In this document: positions 23,231 through 29,773 of the stretch, in pieces
How the letters are laid out: each line of letters starts with the position of its first letter
How positions within the stretch are numbered: the stretch's first letter is position 1
Notes under the pieces: generated by a model
The model's database searches: none
What the model saw: only the letters and a program-made list of their open reading frames with translations
What the model was told of the DNA's origin: nothing
Origin: a virus
IMG/VR virus record: IMGVR_UViG_3300027763_000170
Location: 1-30,372 of that record
Length of the DNA: 30,372 nt
Reading direction: 5' to 3' (one strand)
Made by a program: the position numbers and the translations under genes

Positions 23231-24192
23231 GCTTGCCTGAGCAGGTTGCCGCAATTCAAGACGGCATCGTGCCTGACGGCGACCACCTGGTGACGCTTGT
23301 TGAGGTTGCCGTTGTGCCACGCAAGGCCGGCGGTTGGTGGGGGCGGTTTTTGAGCGAAACGAGCGGTGGCCGGCAGCTGCGCGAAATGCGACGGCTCGGT
23401 GCTGATCCCGACGACGCTTTCGTGCTCGATCAGGCCGCTAATCGCAAGTGGGTTGAGTGGGGGCAGCGAATGGGCGTCAATGAGACTGATGCGAGGGACG
23501 TGTTTAACGCTTTGCATCAGCTACAGGGCCACAGGTTTACGGCTCGCGTTACGAAGACGGCACACAGCACTACCGTGCAGCACAGAGCGTTCGAGGACGT
23601 TGTGTTTGCGACGGGCGGGCAAGCCTTGACCACCGAGGGTGAGATTGTTACGAACGTCGCGCAGGATCAGTACAACCGACTGCTCGAGGGACTGTCGGCG
23701 TCACGGCTTGCGCTGAGCGCCGTCGCGCAGGCATGCCACGACATTAGCCGCGACAAGTCATGGACTGACCTGGGCTACGAATCCCTTGCTGAGTTCCTTG
23801 CGAGCCCTGAGATTACGTTGACGCGCAGCAACTTCTTTAGGATGGCGCAGATTTGGGAGCTGTATGTGCTTGATGGTGGCGTTGATCCGCGGCAGCTTGC
23901 CGTGGCAGGCCCTTCGAAGTTTGCGATCCCGCTTCGTGCTCTTGGTGCTAACGAAGTGAGTGTTGAAGAAGCGTTGGCAGACGTTGAAACGCTCGGTGCG
24001 CGTGATCTGCGTGAGAAATACGAGCTGCCAAAAGAAGAGTCGCAACGTTGCGACCCTCTTGACAGGTTGCTTGACGATGACGTAATTGATGCTGCAATCG
24101 CCTGCTACGAGGGCACTACCGCGTCGGGCCGTGAGCAATGGCAAGTGACGTTGACTGAGATCCGCGATTACATTAAGGCCAGCAATGCGTGA
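23227..24192 (+). CDS. Orphan 321-residue protein, possible replication or partition factor
   Basis: I do not recognise this protein. Residues 1 to about 135 (HLVTLVEVAVVPRKAGGWWGRFLSE ... FTARVTKTAHSTTVQHRAFEDVVF) look beta-rich and could be an OB-like or nucleic-acid-binding domain. Residues about 150-265 are helical and contain LSAVAQACHDISRDKSWTDLGYESLAEFLASPEITLTRSNFFRMAQIWELYV, reminiscent of the helix-turn-helix core of ParB-like or DUF3102-like proteins. The C-terminus is acidic. It is the largest unassigned gene of the early region and lies between recombination genes and the mIHF-like gene. ATGA overlap at the start, 8-nt overlap at the end. Confidence 0.75.
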   Translation: MSLPEQVAAIQDGIVPDGDHLVTLVEVAVVPRKAGGWWGRFLSETSGGRQLREMRRLGADPDDAFVLDQAANRKWVEWGQRMGVNETDARDVFNALHQLQGHRFTARVTKTAHSTTVQHRAFEDVVFATGGQALTTEGEIVTNVAQDQYNRLLEGLSASRLALSAVAQACHDISRDKSWTDLGYESLAEFLASPEITLTRSNFFRMAQIWELYVLDGGVDPRQLAVAGPSKFAIPLRALGANEVSVEEALADVETLGARDLREKYELPKEESQRCDPLDRLLDDDVIDAAIACYEGTTASGREQWQVTLTEIRDYIKASNA

Positions 24193-24463
24193 ACAACAAA
24201 TGAAAGCACTTGAGCGCGCTAACATCGTTAGGTTTGCTGCAGCTGACGTAAAGCGTGAGATTCGTGACGGTCGTTTGCGGCTCGCTGACGCGCTTTGGGA
24301 TGAGCGCGCTAATCCAATTATGTTGCGTGACTTGCTGCTGGTGCAGGTTGGTGAGGGCCCTTATCGTGTTGACACGTTCCTTAATCGCGTGGAGGTCAAT
24401 GGGCATCGTCGTATTAGGGATTTGACCGAGCGGCAGAGGCGGGTGGTTGCTGATGCGGCGTAA
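24185..24463 (+). CDS. mIHF-like DNA-binding protein
   Basis: The 92 aa product resembles actinobacterial integration host factor (mIHF, not related to bacterial HU-type IHF). It has a basic helix with REIRDGRLRLADALWDE and ANPIMLRDLLLVQVGEGPYRVD, a helix-turn part (FLNRVEVNGHRRIRDLTERQRRVVADAA) and the final R-L-QR pattern. In the family this S13-like fold bends or coats DNA. It overlaps the previous gene by 8 nt and the next by 11 nt. A phage copy could organise phage DNA or replace the host factor. Match is by family pattern, no alignment was run. Confidence 0.72.
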   Translation: MREQQMKALERANIVRFAAADVKREIRDGRLRLADALWDERANPIMLRDLLLVQVGEGPYRVDTFLNRVEVNGHRRIRDLTERQRRVVADAA

Positions 24464-24755
24464 GAAGGTTGAACGTAAGGACAAGGTTGTTCAGGAGCGT
24501 TGGGTTGTTGTTGATCCTTTGGATTGCCGTGTGGCGAAGTATCCGCCGGCTGTGGGGATGAGTGATGACGATGTGCATGGCTTTGAGTTTGGTCATGCGA
24601 CAGAACTTGCCGCGCACTTCACGGGTCAGTCGCGGTCATGGGAGGTAGTTCGGTTGAGGGCGTGGCGGTTGGCGCGGGCTGGTGGGGTGCCTGTGTCGGC
24701 CGTCACTGCCGAGCAGCAGTTAACGAGAGGGGATGCTGATGGCGAGGCATCGTAA
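24453..24755 (+). CDS. Hypothetical basic protein
   Basis: A 100 aa protein from ATG 24453, with a basic start (MRRKKVERKDKVVQERW) and a middle of PLDCRVAKYPPAVGMSDDDV. A possible DNA-binding helix segment, SWEVVRLRAWRLARAGGVP, lies near the C-terminus. It overlaps the mIHF-like gene by 11 nt and the HNH gene by 17 nt. No family recognised. Confidence 0.65.
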   Translation: MRRKKVERKDKVVQERWVVVDPLDCRVAKYPPAVGMSDDDVHGFEFGHATELAAHFTGQSRSWEVVRLRAWRLARAGGVPVSAVTAEQQLTRGDADGEAS

Positions 24756-25044
24756 TTGGGCTGAGGCCCGCAGCAAGGTGACTGATGCTGGCCGATGCCG
24801 TGTGTGCAGGACGGGGCAGCCGCCGATCGACGCTGCGCACGTCATTGCTAGAAGCCTGGCACCTAACGGCGGTGAGCACGCTGACGCAATCTGCGAATTG
24901 TGCCGCGAGTGCCACACGCGCTACGACAATCATGAGCTCGACCTGCTGCCGTACCTGACGCTTGCCGAGCAGCTCAGCGCAGTCACGGTCGCTGGTGGCA
25001 TTGAGGCAGCTAGACGTCAAATAACGGGGAGGCGTAATGATTGA
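24739..25044 (+). CDS. Small HNH endonuclease
   Basis: A 101 aa HNH protein. The zinc-binding Cys pair CRVC (20, 23) pairs with CELC (52, 55). The nuclease motif has AAHV (His34) and ICELCRECHTRYDNHEL, with CHTRYD as the last part. ATG 24739 is preceded by GAGAGGGG at a good distance; ATG 24733 is an alternative. HNH nucleases of this size occur in early phage operons as free-standing or homing-type enzymes. The stop overlaps the next ATG region by 8 nt. Confidence 0.78.
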   Translation: MARHRNWAEARSKVTDAGRCRVCRTGQPPIDAAHVIARSLAPNGGEHADAICELCRECHTRYDNHELDLLPYLTLAEQLSAVTVAGGIEAARRQITGRRND

Positions 25045-25180
25045 CGATGAGAAGCGTTGGATTGAGGAGTGCGATCGGCGCCGTGAGGAACGCGACCGCC
25101 GGCTTGATGAGGAATGGGAGTACCGCGATACCGAGCCGTTTAAGAAATCCGATGATGAGGGGGAGAAGGATGATGAGTAG
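25037..25180 (+). CDS. 47-residue highly charged protein
   Basis: ATG 25037 is preceded by GGGGAGG (25026-25032). The product MIDDEKRWIEECDRRREERD, RRLDEEWEYRDTEPFKKSDD has more than half charged residues and is likely helical. It overlaps both neighbours by 8 nt, which supports real translation. No function assigned. Confidence 0.58.
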   Translation: MIDDEKRWIEECDRRREERDRRLDEEWEYRDTEPFKKSDDEGEKDDE

Positions 25181-25529
25181 TGTTTTGATTGGGCAACGGG
25201 CAGTGAAGGTGTTTGTGTTGGGGCTGCTTGCCGCGGCACTGATGGCTGGTAGTGCTGAGGCGAAGATGCCGGCGCATTGGCAGCTGTGGGTTAAGATGGG
25301 TCGCTGTGAGCAGCCAGGCCGCGGGGCTTGGGGTGTTAGGTGGAATCATCCTGGACCTACGTATCAGGGCGGCTTGGGTTTTTATCATGCGACTTGGGAT
25401 GGCTTTAAGCCTCGCGGCTTTCCTAACAATGCTGGTCAGGCTTCGTGGCGGCAGCAGATGTGGGTTGCAAACATTGTTGCTCGGCGCGTCGGGTACTCGG
25501 CGTGGGATTGTTGGGGGCGTATCCGATGA
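25173..25529 (+). CDS. Secreted Rpf-like (lysozyme-fold) muralytic protein
   Basis: From ATG 25173 (ATG 25170 adjacent, both after GGGGGAGAAGG) the 118 aa product has an N-terminal signal peptide: basic QR/K, then VFVLGLLAAALMAGSAEA with cleavage likely after AEA (residue 30). The mature part resembles the resuscitation-promoting-factor transglycosylase-like domain: WVKMGRCEQPG with the candidate catalytic Glu46, then YQGGLGFYHATWDGF, and Cys113 in WDCW to pair with Cys45. Rpf proteins cleave peptidoglycan and wake dormant actinobacteria. The gene lies in the early or middle operon, away from the lysis cassette, and is exported without a holin. Activity is inferred. Confidence 0.8.
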   Translation: MSSVLIGQRAVKVFVLGLLAAALMAGSAEAKMPAHWQLWVKMGRCEQPGRGAWGVRWNHPGPTYQGGLGFYHATWDGFKPRGFPNNAGQASWRQQMWVANIVARRVGYSAWDCWGRIR

Positions 25530-25831
25530 GCCGTATTCAGCAGCGTAGGTGCGGGCTCGAGGCGCTATGCGGGTACGACGAAGTATTCGATGAGCACGGC
25601 TTCTTTCTGCAGGTGTGGCCGATCGGTCATGCTGGCTTGAACGTCATTGACATCGGGTACGCAAAGCCAGTGAGCATGGTGGAGCTGTGCGCGACGGCGC
25701 CTGACGTTGTTGTCGGCTTGTTTCTCTTGTCGCCCGTTGTTGATTTGATGCGGCAGCATGAGCGCGATCGTGATCGTATTAGTGAGGTTGATTGGCGTGA
25801 GGGTATGCCCGCGGGGTTGTGGGCCGAATGA
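25526..25831 (+). CDS. Hypothetical protein
   Basis: A 101 aa protein from ATG 25526 (ATGA overlap). It reads CGLEALCGYDEVFDEHGFFLQVWPIGHAGLNVIDIGYAKPVSMVELCATAP and then a hydrophobic PDVVVGLFLLSPVVDLMRQHERD, which is too short and polar at its flanks for a sure membrane span. The stop overlaps the CoiA-like start. No family recognised. Confidence 0.68.
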   Translation: MSRIQQRRCGLEALCGYDEVFDEHGFFLQVWPIGHAGLNVIDIGYAKPVSMVELCATAPDVVVGLFLLSPVVDLMRQHERDRDRISEVDWREGMPAGLWAE

Positions 25832-26520
25832 TTGTCGCGCAGCATGACGGCAGGTCTGTTCTTTGCAAGGAATCGGGGCAGAGGGCGATTTGTCCTGAAT
25901 GTCACGCGCCGGTAGCCGGCAAGTATGGAAGCGTCGTGATTCCACACTTTGCTCATCTTGCGAGCACCAGGTGTTCATACGGTTCTCATGGTGAGTCTGA
26001 GTGGCACCTTCGTTGGAAATGGCTGTTTGCTCGAGCTGGTTGGGAGTATGAAGTGCGTATTGGAGATCATCGCGCAGATGTTAGACGCGGCGATTGCGTG
26101 GTTGAGTTTCAAAAGCGGCCATTGAGCGACGAAGATTACTTTGGCCGAGCGGATACATACGGCGACGAAATGATTTGGGTAGTCGACGGGTCAAGGAGAG
26201 GCTTCACGTTTACCGAGAACAAACAGTTTGTGTGGGGTTCTATTGGTGCGCTTGGTTGGTTAGAGGGCGCTAGTCAACGAGTGATTATTGACGATGGTTA
26301 TGACTCTGCGTATTTAGTATCAGGGCTTCGGCGTCGTCGCAGTCGCAAAACCATGCGCGAGTACATCCACTGCGATGTAGAGCACGTGTGGGAGCGAGAG
26401 GTCGATGGCTGGGATGAACACGCGCAACTTTTACAATGTCTAACCTCGTCTGCTGATATTGGTAGCACTGACTTGCTGGTAATGGATCATTTAGGCAACG
26501 AGTGGAGAATTAAACAATGA
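25828..26520 (+). CDS. CoiA-like nuclease
   Basis: The 230 aa protein matches the competence protein CoiA layout. A zinc site CPEC (22, 25) is followed by PHFAH (His40, His43), then GESEWHLRWKWLF (Glu56, His60, Lys64). The nuclease core is HRADVRRGDCVVEFQKRPLSDED, with Asp84, Glu93 and Gln95 as the PD-(D/E)xK-type site, plus RADTY. CoiA family proteins act on DNA during natural transformation; phage copies are sometimes seen and may process DNA in recombination. ATG 25828 overlaps the previous stop; GTG 25819 is a less likely start. It ends in an ATGA overlap. Confidence 0.8.
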   Translation: MIVAQHDGRSVLCKESGQRAICPECHAPVAGKYGSVVIPHFAHLASTRCSYGSHGESEWHLRWKWLFARAGWEYEVRIGDHRADVRRGDCVVEFQKRPLSDEDYFGRADTYGDEMIWVVDGSRRGFTFTENKQFVWGSIGALGWLEGASQRVIIDDGYDSAYLVSGLRRRRSRKTMREYIHCDVEHVWEREVDGWDEHAQLLQCLTSSADIGSTDLLVMDHLGNEWRIKQ

Positions 26521-26696
26521 GCTACTACGGCTATCCGAATGGTCCTGCTACTCAGAAGCAGTTGTGGTTGCTGCGCAAGTTGTTGTTGGACTTACACAAC
26601 GAGCAGCTAATGGCTGATCATGGGTACACGGAGGGCACGGCTTCCGCTGAGATTAAGCGTTTGTTGCAGCTGCAAAAAGAACGCGATGCGGCGTGA
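26517..26696 (+). CDS. Small DUF3072-like protein
   Basis: A 59 aa gene in a tight ATGA/GTGA string. The N-terminus PNGPATQKQLWLLRKLLLDL and the later TASAEIKRLLQLQ follow the pattern P-AT-KQ-xLxxL ... AS-EIxxL of DUF3072-like small phage proteins, of unknown role. The match is by pattern and short, so confidence is limited. Confidence 0.65.
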   Translation: MSYYGYPNGPATQKQLWLLRKLLLDLHNEQLMADHGYTEGTASAEIKRLLQLQKERDAA

Positions 26697-27265
26697 AGGA
26701 TTACTGCGCATCGTGCCGTGAACGCACTGGCCTTACGGCGCGTGGTGTGTGCGAGTGGTGCGACACACCGTTGACCGTGAAGCGTGGTGGTGGTCGAGCA
26801 CCTGGCGCTGGTTGCAAGCTTACTGACACGCAACTGCGGGCGTTGCATGCCGCTCACATGCGAGGGCAAAGCATTAACGAGCTTGCTAAGAGCATCTATG
26901 TGCAGGTTGGGTATTCGTCGCGGTCGTCTTGCGCGTCGTCAATTAGTAATGCGTGGCAGCGTTTGGGGTTGCAGGCGCGTGACCGTATCGAAATGACGGT
27001 GCTGAAGTCGTTTAAGCATGGGCGCGGCGGTCGGCAGCAGCAGCGTGACGGTGGGCCCGAGTATGCGAAGTACAGGCGTGAGACGCGACGTAAAAGCGGT
27101 GAGGTTCACGGCCGGCGCTGTGACGCCTTGCGTAAGCAGTACCCACGTAAGGGGCAGCCGTGCTCAAGCAGCGCTTTGTCGGACAGTGAGTTTTGTTATC
27201 AGCACGATCCGCGCTTCGAGCAGGAGCGTAACGCGCACTTGGAGCGTATGAGGGCCGCGGCGTGA
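26693..27265 (+). CDS. Zinc-binding and HTH protein
   Basis: A 190 aa basic protein from GTG 26693 with two zinc-like sites around a helix-turn-helix. The N-terminal pair YCASCRERTG and VCEWCDTPL is a zinc ribbon. LTDTQLRALHAAHMRGQSINELAKSIYV resembles an HTH (sigma region 4-like). At the C-terminus RRCDALRKQYPRKGQPCSSSALSDSEFCYQHDP is a C-x-C-x-C-x-H cluster that recurs in actinophage DNA-binding proteins, including some small terminases. A transcription regulator is the simplest reading. GTGA overlaps on both ends. Confidence 0.72.
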   Translation: MKDYCASCRERTGLTARGVCEWCDTPLTVKRGGGRAPGAGCKLTDTQLRALHAAHMRGQSINELAKSIYVQVGYSSRSSCASSISNAWQRLGLQARDRIEMTVLKSFKHGRGGRQQQRDGGPEYAKYRRETRRKSGEVHGRRCDALRKQYPRKGQPCSSSALSDSEFCYQHDPRFEQERNAHLERMRAAA

Positions 27266-27456
27266 CTGATCCGTTTCCTGCCGATCGACGCGCCAGCATG
27301 ACAATTGACCAACGCTTGCGTGATGCTGACATCACACCGACGACTGATGCCGCTAAAGCATTCAGGCTTGGGTATCAGGCGGGCCGTGTGAGCGTTGATG
27401 AGGGCGCGAAGTACGCAACGATCATTGACCGCGCGACAACGCACGTGAAGCCATGA
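27262..27456 (+). CDS. Small hypothetical protein
   Basis: A 64 aa protein from GTG 27262 (GTGA overlap); ATG 27298 is an alternative start. It reads MTIDQRLRDADITPTTDAAKAFRLGYQAG and is helical and mildly acidic. Its stop overlaps the next ATG (ATGA). No family recognised. Confidence 0.65.
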   Translation: MTDPFPADRRASMTIDQRLRDADITPTTDAAKAFRLGYQAGRVSVDEGAKYATIIDRATTHVKP

Positions 27457-27755
27457 CTGACGTTGATCGTAAGCACGTGCGCGCCGTAATGACACGCATG
27501 CTTAACCGCCAGGCCTTAACGCTCGAGCAGCTGCAGGACGAGCTCGCGCACCTAGCGGCACCTAACGTCATTGCTGAGCAGATGCGCGCACTAGTTCGCA
27601 GCGACATCATTGTTGGGGTTGGGGGCAGCAACGGCTACAAAGGCCAGGCCGCGATGTATGAAACTTGGAGCAACGCTGTGGCACGATTGAAAGATCAGCC
27701 CGCTCGGTTGCCTCGTAGGTGTCACGCTGTTAGGAATCCGACGCGCGTGGCATAA
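27453..27755 (+). CDS. Putative winged-helix protein
   Basis: A 100 aa protein from ATG 27453. Helix VRAVMTRMLNRQALTLEQLQDELAHLA, then VIAEQMRALVRSDIIVGVGG, GYKGQAAMYETW suggests a small winged-helix domain: helices followed by a beta-wing. The tail is basic (ARLPRRCHAVRNPTRVA). It is the last gene of this coupled operon; the following 262 nt are non-coding. Confidence 0.68.
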   Translation: MTDVDRKHVRAVMTRMLNRQALTLEQLQDELAHLAAPNVIAEQMRALVRSDIIVGVGGSNGYKGQAAMYETWSNAVARLKDQPARLPRRCHAVRNPTRVA

Positions 27756-28017
27756 GCCAGGCTAATCGCCTGCCGGCGCTGACCAATGATGCCTGCGTGC
27801 TCTTGGTGCCCTGCGTCTGTTACACCGTTAGACGGTGAGGTGTGCTGCTGCGTGTGTTGCAGCTGGAGCCGAGGGCCCATCGTTTTGGGTAGGGGCGCCT
27901 ATTGGGATTAGTGTCGGCTGAGTGAACAGCAGCAGGCGAGGGAGGATGAGGGGCAGTGGGTAGGACGCTGACGGTTCTGTGTAGCGGGCTGGTAGTGTTT
28001 GGGTATGGGGATTGACT
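27756..28017 (+). other. Non-coding region with small hairpins
   Basis: No convincing gene is seen in these 262 nt. They hold a 6-bp hairpin CACCGT-TAG-ACGGTG (27823-27837) and a second, weaker one GCTGC/GCAGC (about 27845-27865). Neither has a T-run, so no clear terminator. A TAGTGT box at 27993-27998 fits the actinobacterial TANNNT -10 pattern, but its -35 side (CTGACG, spacer 19) is weak. A promoter for the next gene is possible; a small RNA cannot be excluded. Confidence 0.4.
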
Positions 28018-28215
28018 TTGAGTAGTCGAGCATCACTTGAGCAGCTCGGCAACCTGGCGGGTGACATTGACAAGCTCAAAGCAACACGGCAACGCCTACT
28101 CGTTAAGCGTGACGTGATGATCAAGGCCCTTGCTGACAAGCAGTTTAAGAGCTCAGCGATCTGCACTGCAGCTGGTATCAGCCGCTCACGCTTCCAACAG
28201 ATTCTCAAACAATAA
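28018..28215 (+). CDS. Small coiled-coil/HTH protein
   Basis: A 65 aa product from TTG 28018 with GGGG at 28007-28010; TTG 28012 is an alternative. The N-terminal half is a charged helix (LAGDIDKLKATRQRLLVKRD). The C-terminal half reads KQFKSSAICTAAGISRSRFQQILKQ, a compact helix-turn-helix with an AGISRSR turn. It is isolated between two gaps and is probably a DNA-binding regulator, or part of a multimer such as a packaging factor. Function open. Confidence 0.65.
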   Translation: MSSRASLEQLGNLAGDIDKLKATRQRLLVKRDVMIKALADKQFKSSAICTAAGISRSRFQQILKQ

Positions 28216-28283
28216 GTCTGTCCGAGTGGCCTGCGATGCTTTCCCAAATGGGTGGCGCCGCCTGCCCGCATAGATTCACCTGA

Positions 28284-28304
28284 GCCCTGCGTAATCCGCG
28301 GGGC
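28284..28304 (+). terminator. Terminator-like hairpin
   Basis: GCCCTGCG (28284-28291), loop TAATC, CGCGGGGC (28297-28304): 8 bp with one G-T wobble. Only TTACT follows, not a full T-run, so termination would be weak. It sits between the small HTH gene and the surface-modification genes. Confidence 0.45.
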
Positions 28305-28332
28305 TTACTCGTTGGGGAGACAGGGGCCGGCA

Positions 28333-28497
28333 GTGTTCATTGACGTTGACCTAACAAACATGCGCGTTTATGTGCGTGGCCGGCGCTTGCATCACGGCTT
28401 AATTGGGGCTGTGGCGATCGCAGCTGGCCTCGTTGCCGCTGTTCATGACAGGCGTGACGCGAAGGTGTGGGTGAGGGACTTCGTTCGTAAGGGGTGA
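28333..28497 (+). CDS. Small membrane-associated protein (54 aa)
   Basis: GTG 28333 with AGGGG at 28322-28326 gives MFIDVDLTNMRVYVRGRRL, then HHGLIGAVAIAAGLVAAVHD, and a basic end. It has a single hydrophobic helix (LIGAVAIAAGLVAA). The frame is open upstream to GTG 28252, but that part overlaps the hairpin and lacks a ribosome site. GTGA overlap with the deacetylase gene, so it may support that enzyme at the membrane; this is only a positional guess. Confidence 0.55.
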   Translation: MFIDVDLTNMRVYVRGRRLHHGLIGAVAIAAGLVAAVHDRRDAKVWVRDFVRKG

Positions 28498-29180
28498 GCC
28501 GCATGCTTCAGATGCCACTGTTCGGTGTAGTGGGCTATCGACGCATGCTTGTTGACTTGGCTGCCGCGGGTTACAGGATGCGGCCAACTGAGGACATTGG
28601 TACTCGTGAGCGGTCGGTGTTCATGCGGCACGATGTTGACTGTCACCTTGACGGCATCATTCCGTTCGCTCGGCTTGAGCGTGAGATGGGTTGCAGGTCA
28701 ACTTGGTTTGTGCCTGTGACGTTCAACTTCAATGTGTTGCACGAACCAAACAGCCAGGTACTTCGTGAGCTCGTAGCGTTCGGCCACAACATCGGCTTGC
28801 ATTACGATCCGCTGATGACACGAACACGTGAAGACTTGCGCAGGCAGATCAGAGTCTTGGAGAACGCATCAGGGTTTAAGGTGCGGTCGGTCACGTCGCA
28901 TAAGCCAGGCAGCATTGACTCGCGGGTTGACACGTCTGATTGGCGTGTACCTATTCACTCGGAGTACGTGAGCGATAGTGGCAGGCGCTGGCGTGACGAT
29001 CGCCTAATGCGACTAACGCATAAGCAAGAGTCGTTCATGTTGCTTACGCACGTTGAGCATTGGATGAGCGCTGAGCTTTCGTTGACTGATCACTTCGCGT
29101 TAAGCACGTTGCCTAACTGCACTCGGCAATCACAAGATCACGCTGTTGAAGTACTAACGGATTGCTTGGCTCACACATGA
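28494..29180 (+). CDS. Polysaccharide deacetylase-like (NodB-fold) protein
   Basis: A 228 aa protein with the divergent WbmS-like deacetylase pattern: FMRHDVDCH with metal Asp47/Asp49, STWFVPVTFNFN, then FGHNIGLHYDP (His98, His103), and SHKPG with His136. Typical NodB TFDDG and RxPY motifs are absent, so this is a distant branch, probably removing N-acetyl groups from an amino sugar. GTG 28494 overlaps the preceding stop (GTGA); ATG 28503 is a possible alternative. Its stop overlaps the start of the acyltransferase gene (ATGA). Substrate unknown: host surface glycan, phage glycan or a nucleotide sugar. Confidence 0.75.
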   Translation: MSRMLQMPLFGVVGYRRMLVDLAAAGYRMRPTEDIGTRERSVFMRHDVDCHLDGIIPFARLEREMGCRSTWFVPVTFNFNVLHEPNSQVLRELVAFGHNIGLHYDPLMTRTREDLRRQIRVLENASGFKVRSVTSHKPGSIDSRVDTSDWRVPIHSEYVSDSGRRWRDDRLMRLTHKQESFMLLTHVEHWMSAELSLTDHFALSTLPNCTRQSQDHAVEVLTDCLAHT

Positions 29181-29773
29181 TGCCTGAAGCGTTTGCTGAC
29201 GTAACGCTGTTGCAAGGACGCTGGTGGATGCATGAGCTTGCATCAGTACACACCTCGGCCATCATCTTCCCTGGCGTTTACATCGGGCCAAACGTGAGGA
29301 TTAGCGAGGGCTGCGTGATCGGACCTAACACTTGCATCGGGCAGCCAGGCTTCGGTTACAACACGCTCGAGGATGGCACACGCGAGTACCGCGACCATTC
29401 GCAAGGCGTACTACTTGAAGCTGACGTGCATGTTGGGGCGAACACTTGCATAGATCAAGGCCGACACAGACGCACCGAGATTGGCGCCGGCACGAAGATC
29501 GACAACCTTGTTCACATTGCACACAACGTAATCATCGGTAAGCGCTGCCTCATCATTGCGCATACAATGCTCGGCGGGTCAGTAACAATCGGTGATGACG
29601 CGCACATCGCACCTGGCAGTCTCATTCGTGACTGGCGCAACGTAGGTGCCAACGCAACAAGCGGGCTCGGTGCGGTCGTAGTGAAGGACATACCAACAGG
29701 GGAAACGCACGCAGGTAATCCTGCCAACAACCTTGAGGTACGCAATGACCGACAATGCGCTGGACCTAGCTGA
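29177..29773 (+). CDS. LpxD-like left-handed beta-helix acyltransferase
   Basis: A 198 aa protein of hexapeptide repeats (GVYIGPNVRISEGCVIGPN, VHVGANTCIDQG, VTIGDDAHIAPGSLI). It also has LpxD-type signatures GQPGFGYN (55-62) and IDNLVHIAHNVIIG (about 108-121), with His116 at the place of the LpxD catalytic His. The N-terminal uridine-binding domain and C-terminal helices of LpxD (about 340 aa) are missing, so it may use another acceptor. ATG 29177 (ATGA overlap; next ATG 29180) ties it to the deacetylase. N- or O-acyltransfer to a sugar is inferred. Confidence 0.8.
   Translation: MMPEAFADVTLLQGRWWMHELASVHTSAIIFPGVYIGPNVRISEGCVIGPNTCIGQPGFGYNTLEDGTREYRDHSQGVLLEADVHVGANTCIDQGRHRRTEIGAGTKIDNLVHIAHNVIIGKRCLIIAHTMLGGSVTIGDDAHIAPGSLIRDWRNVGANATSGLGAVVVKDIPTGETHAGNPANNLEVRNDRQCAGPS

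Noticed and set aside
28012-28040. TTGACT as a -35 promoter box
   Set aside because: No acceptable -10 box lies 16-19 nt downstream, and the string is at the start of a coding frame.
27828-28271. A 147-codon minus-strand open frame over the non-coding gap
   Set aside because: It crosses the small HTH gene, is rich in Leu/Pro/Arg without fold-like pattern, and would be the only minus-strand gene of the window.
28216-28310. tRNA-Ser/Leu-like start (CCGAGTGG) after the small HTH gene
   Set aside because: The D-arm-like string is present, but no anticodon stem or T-arm follows and the ends do not pair.
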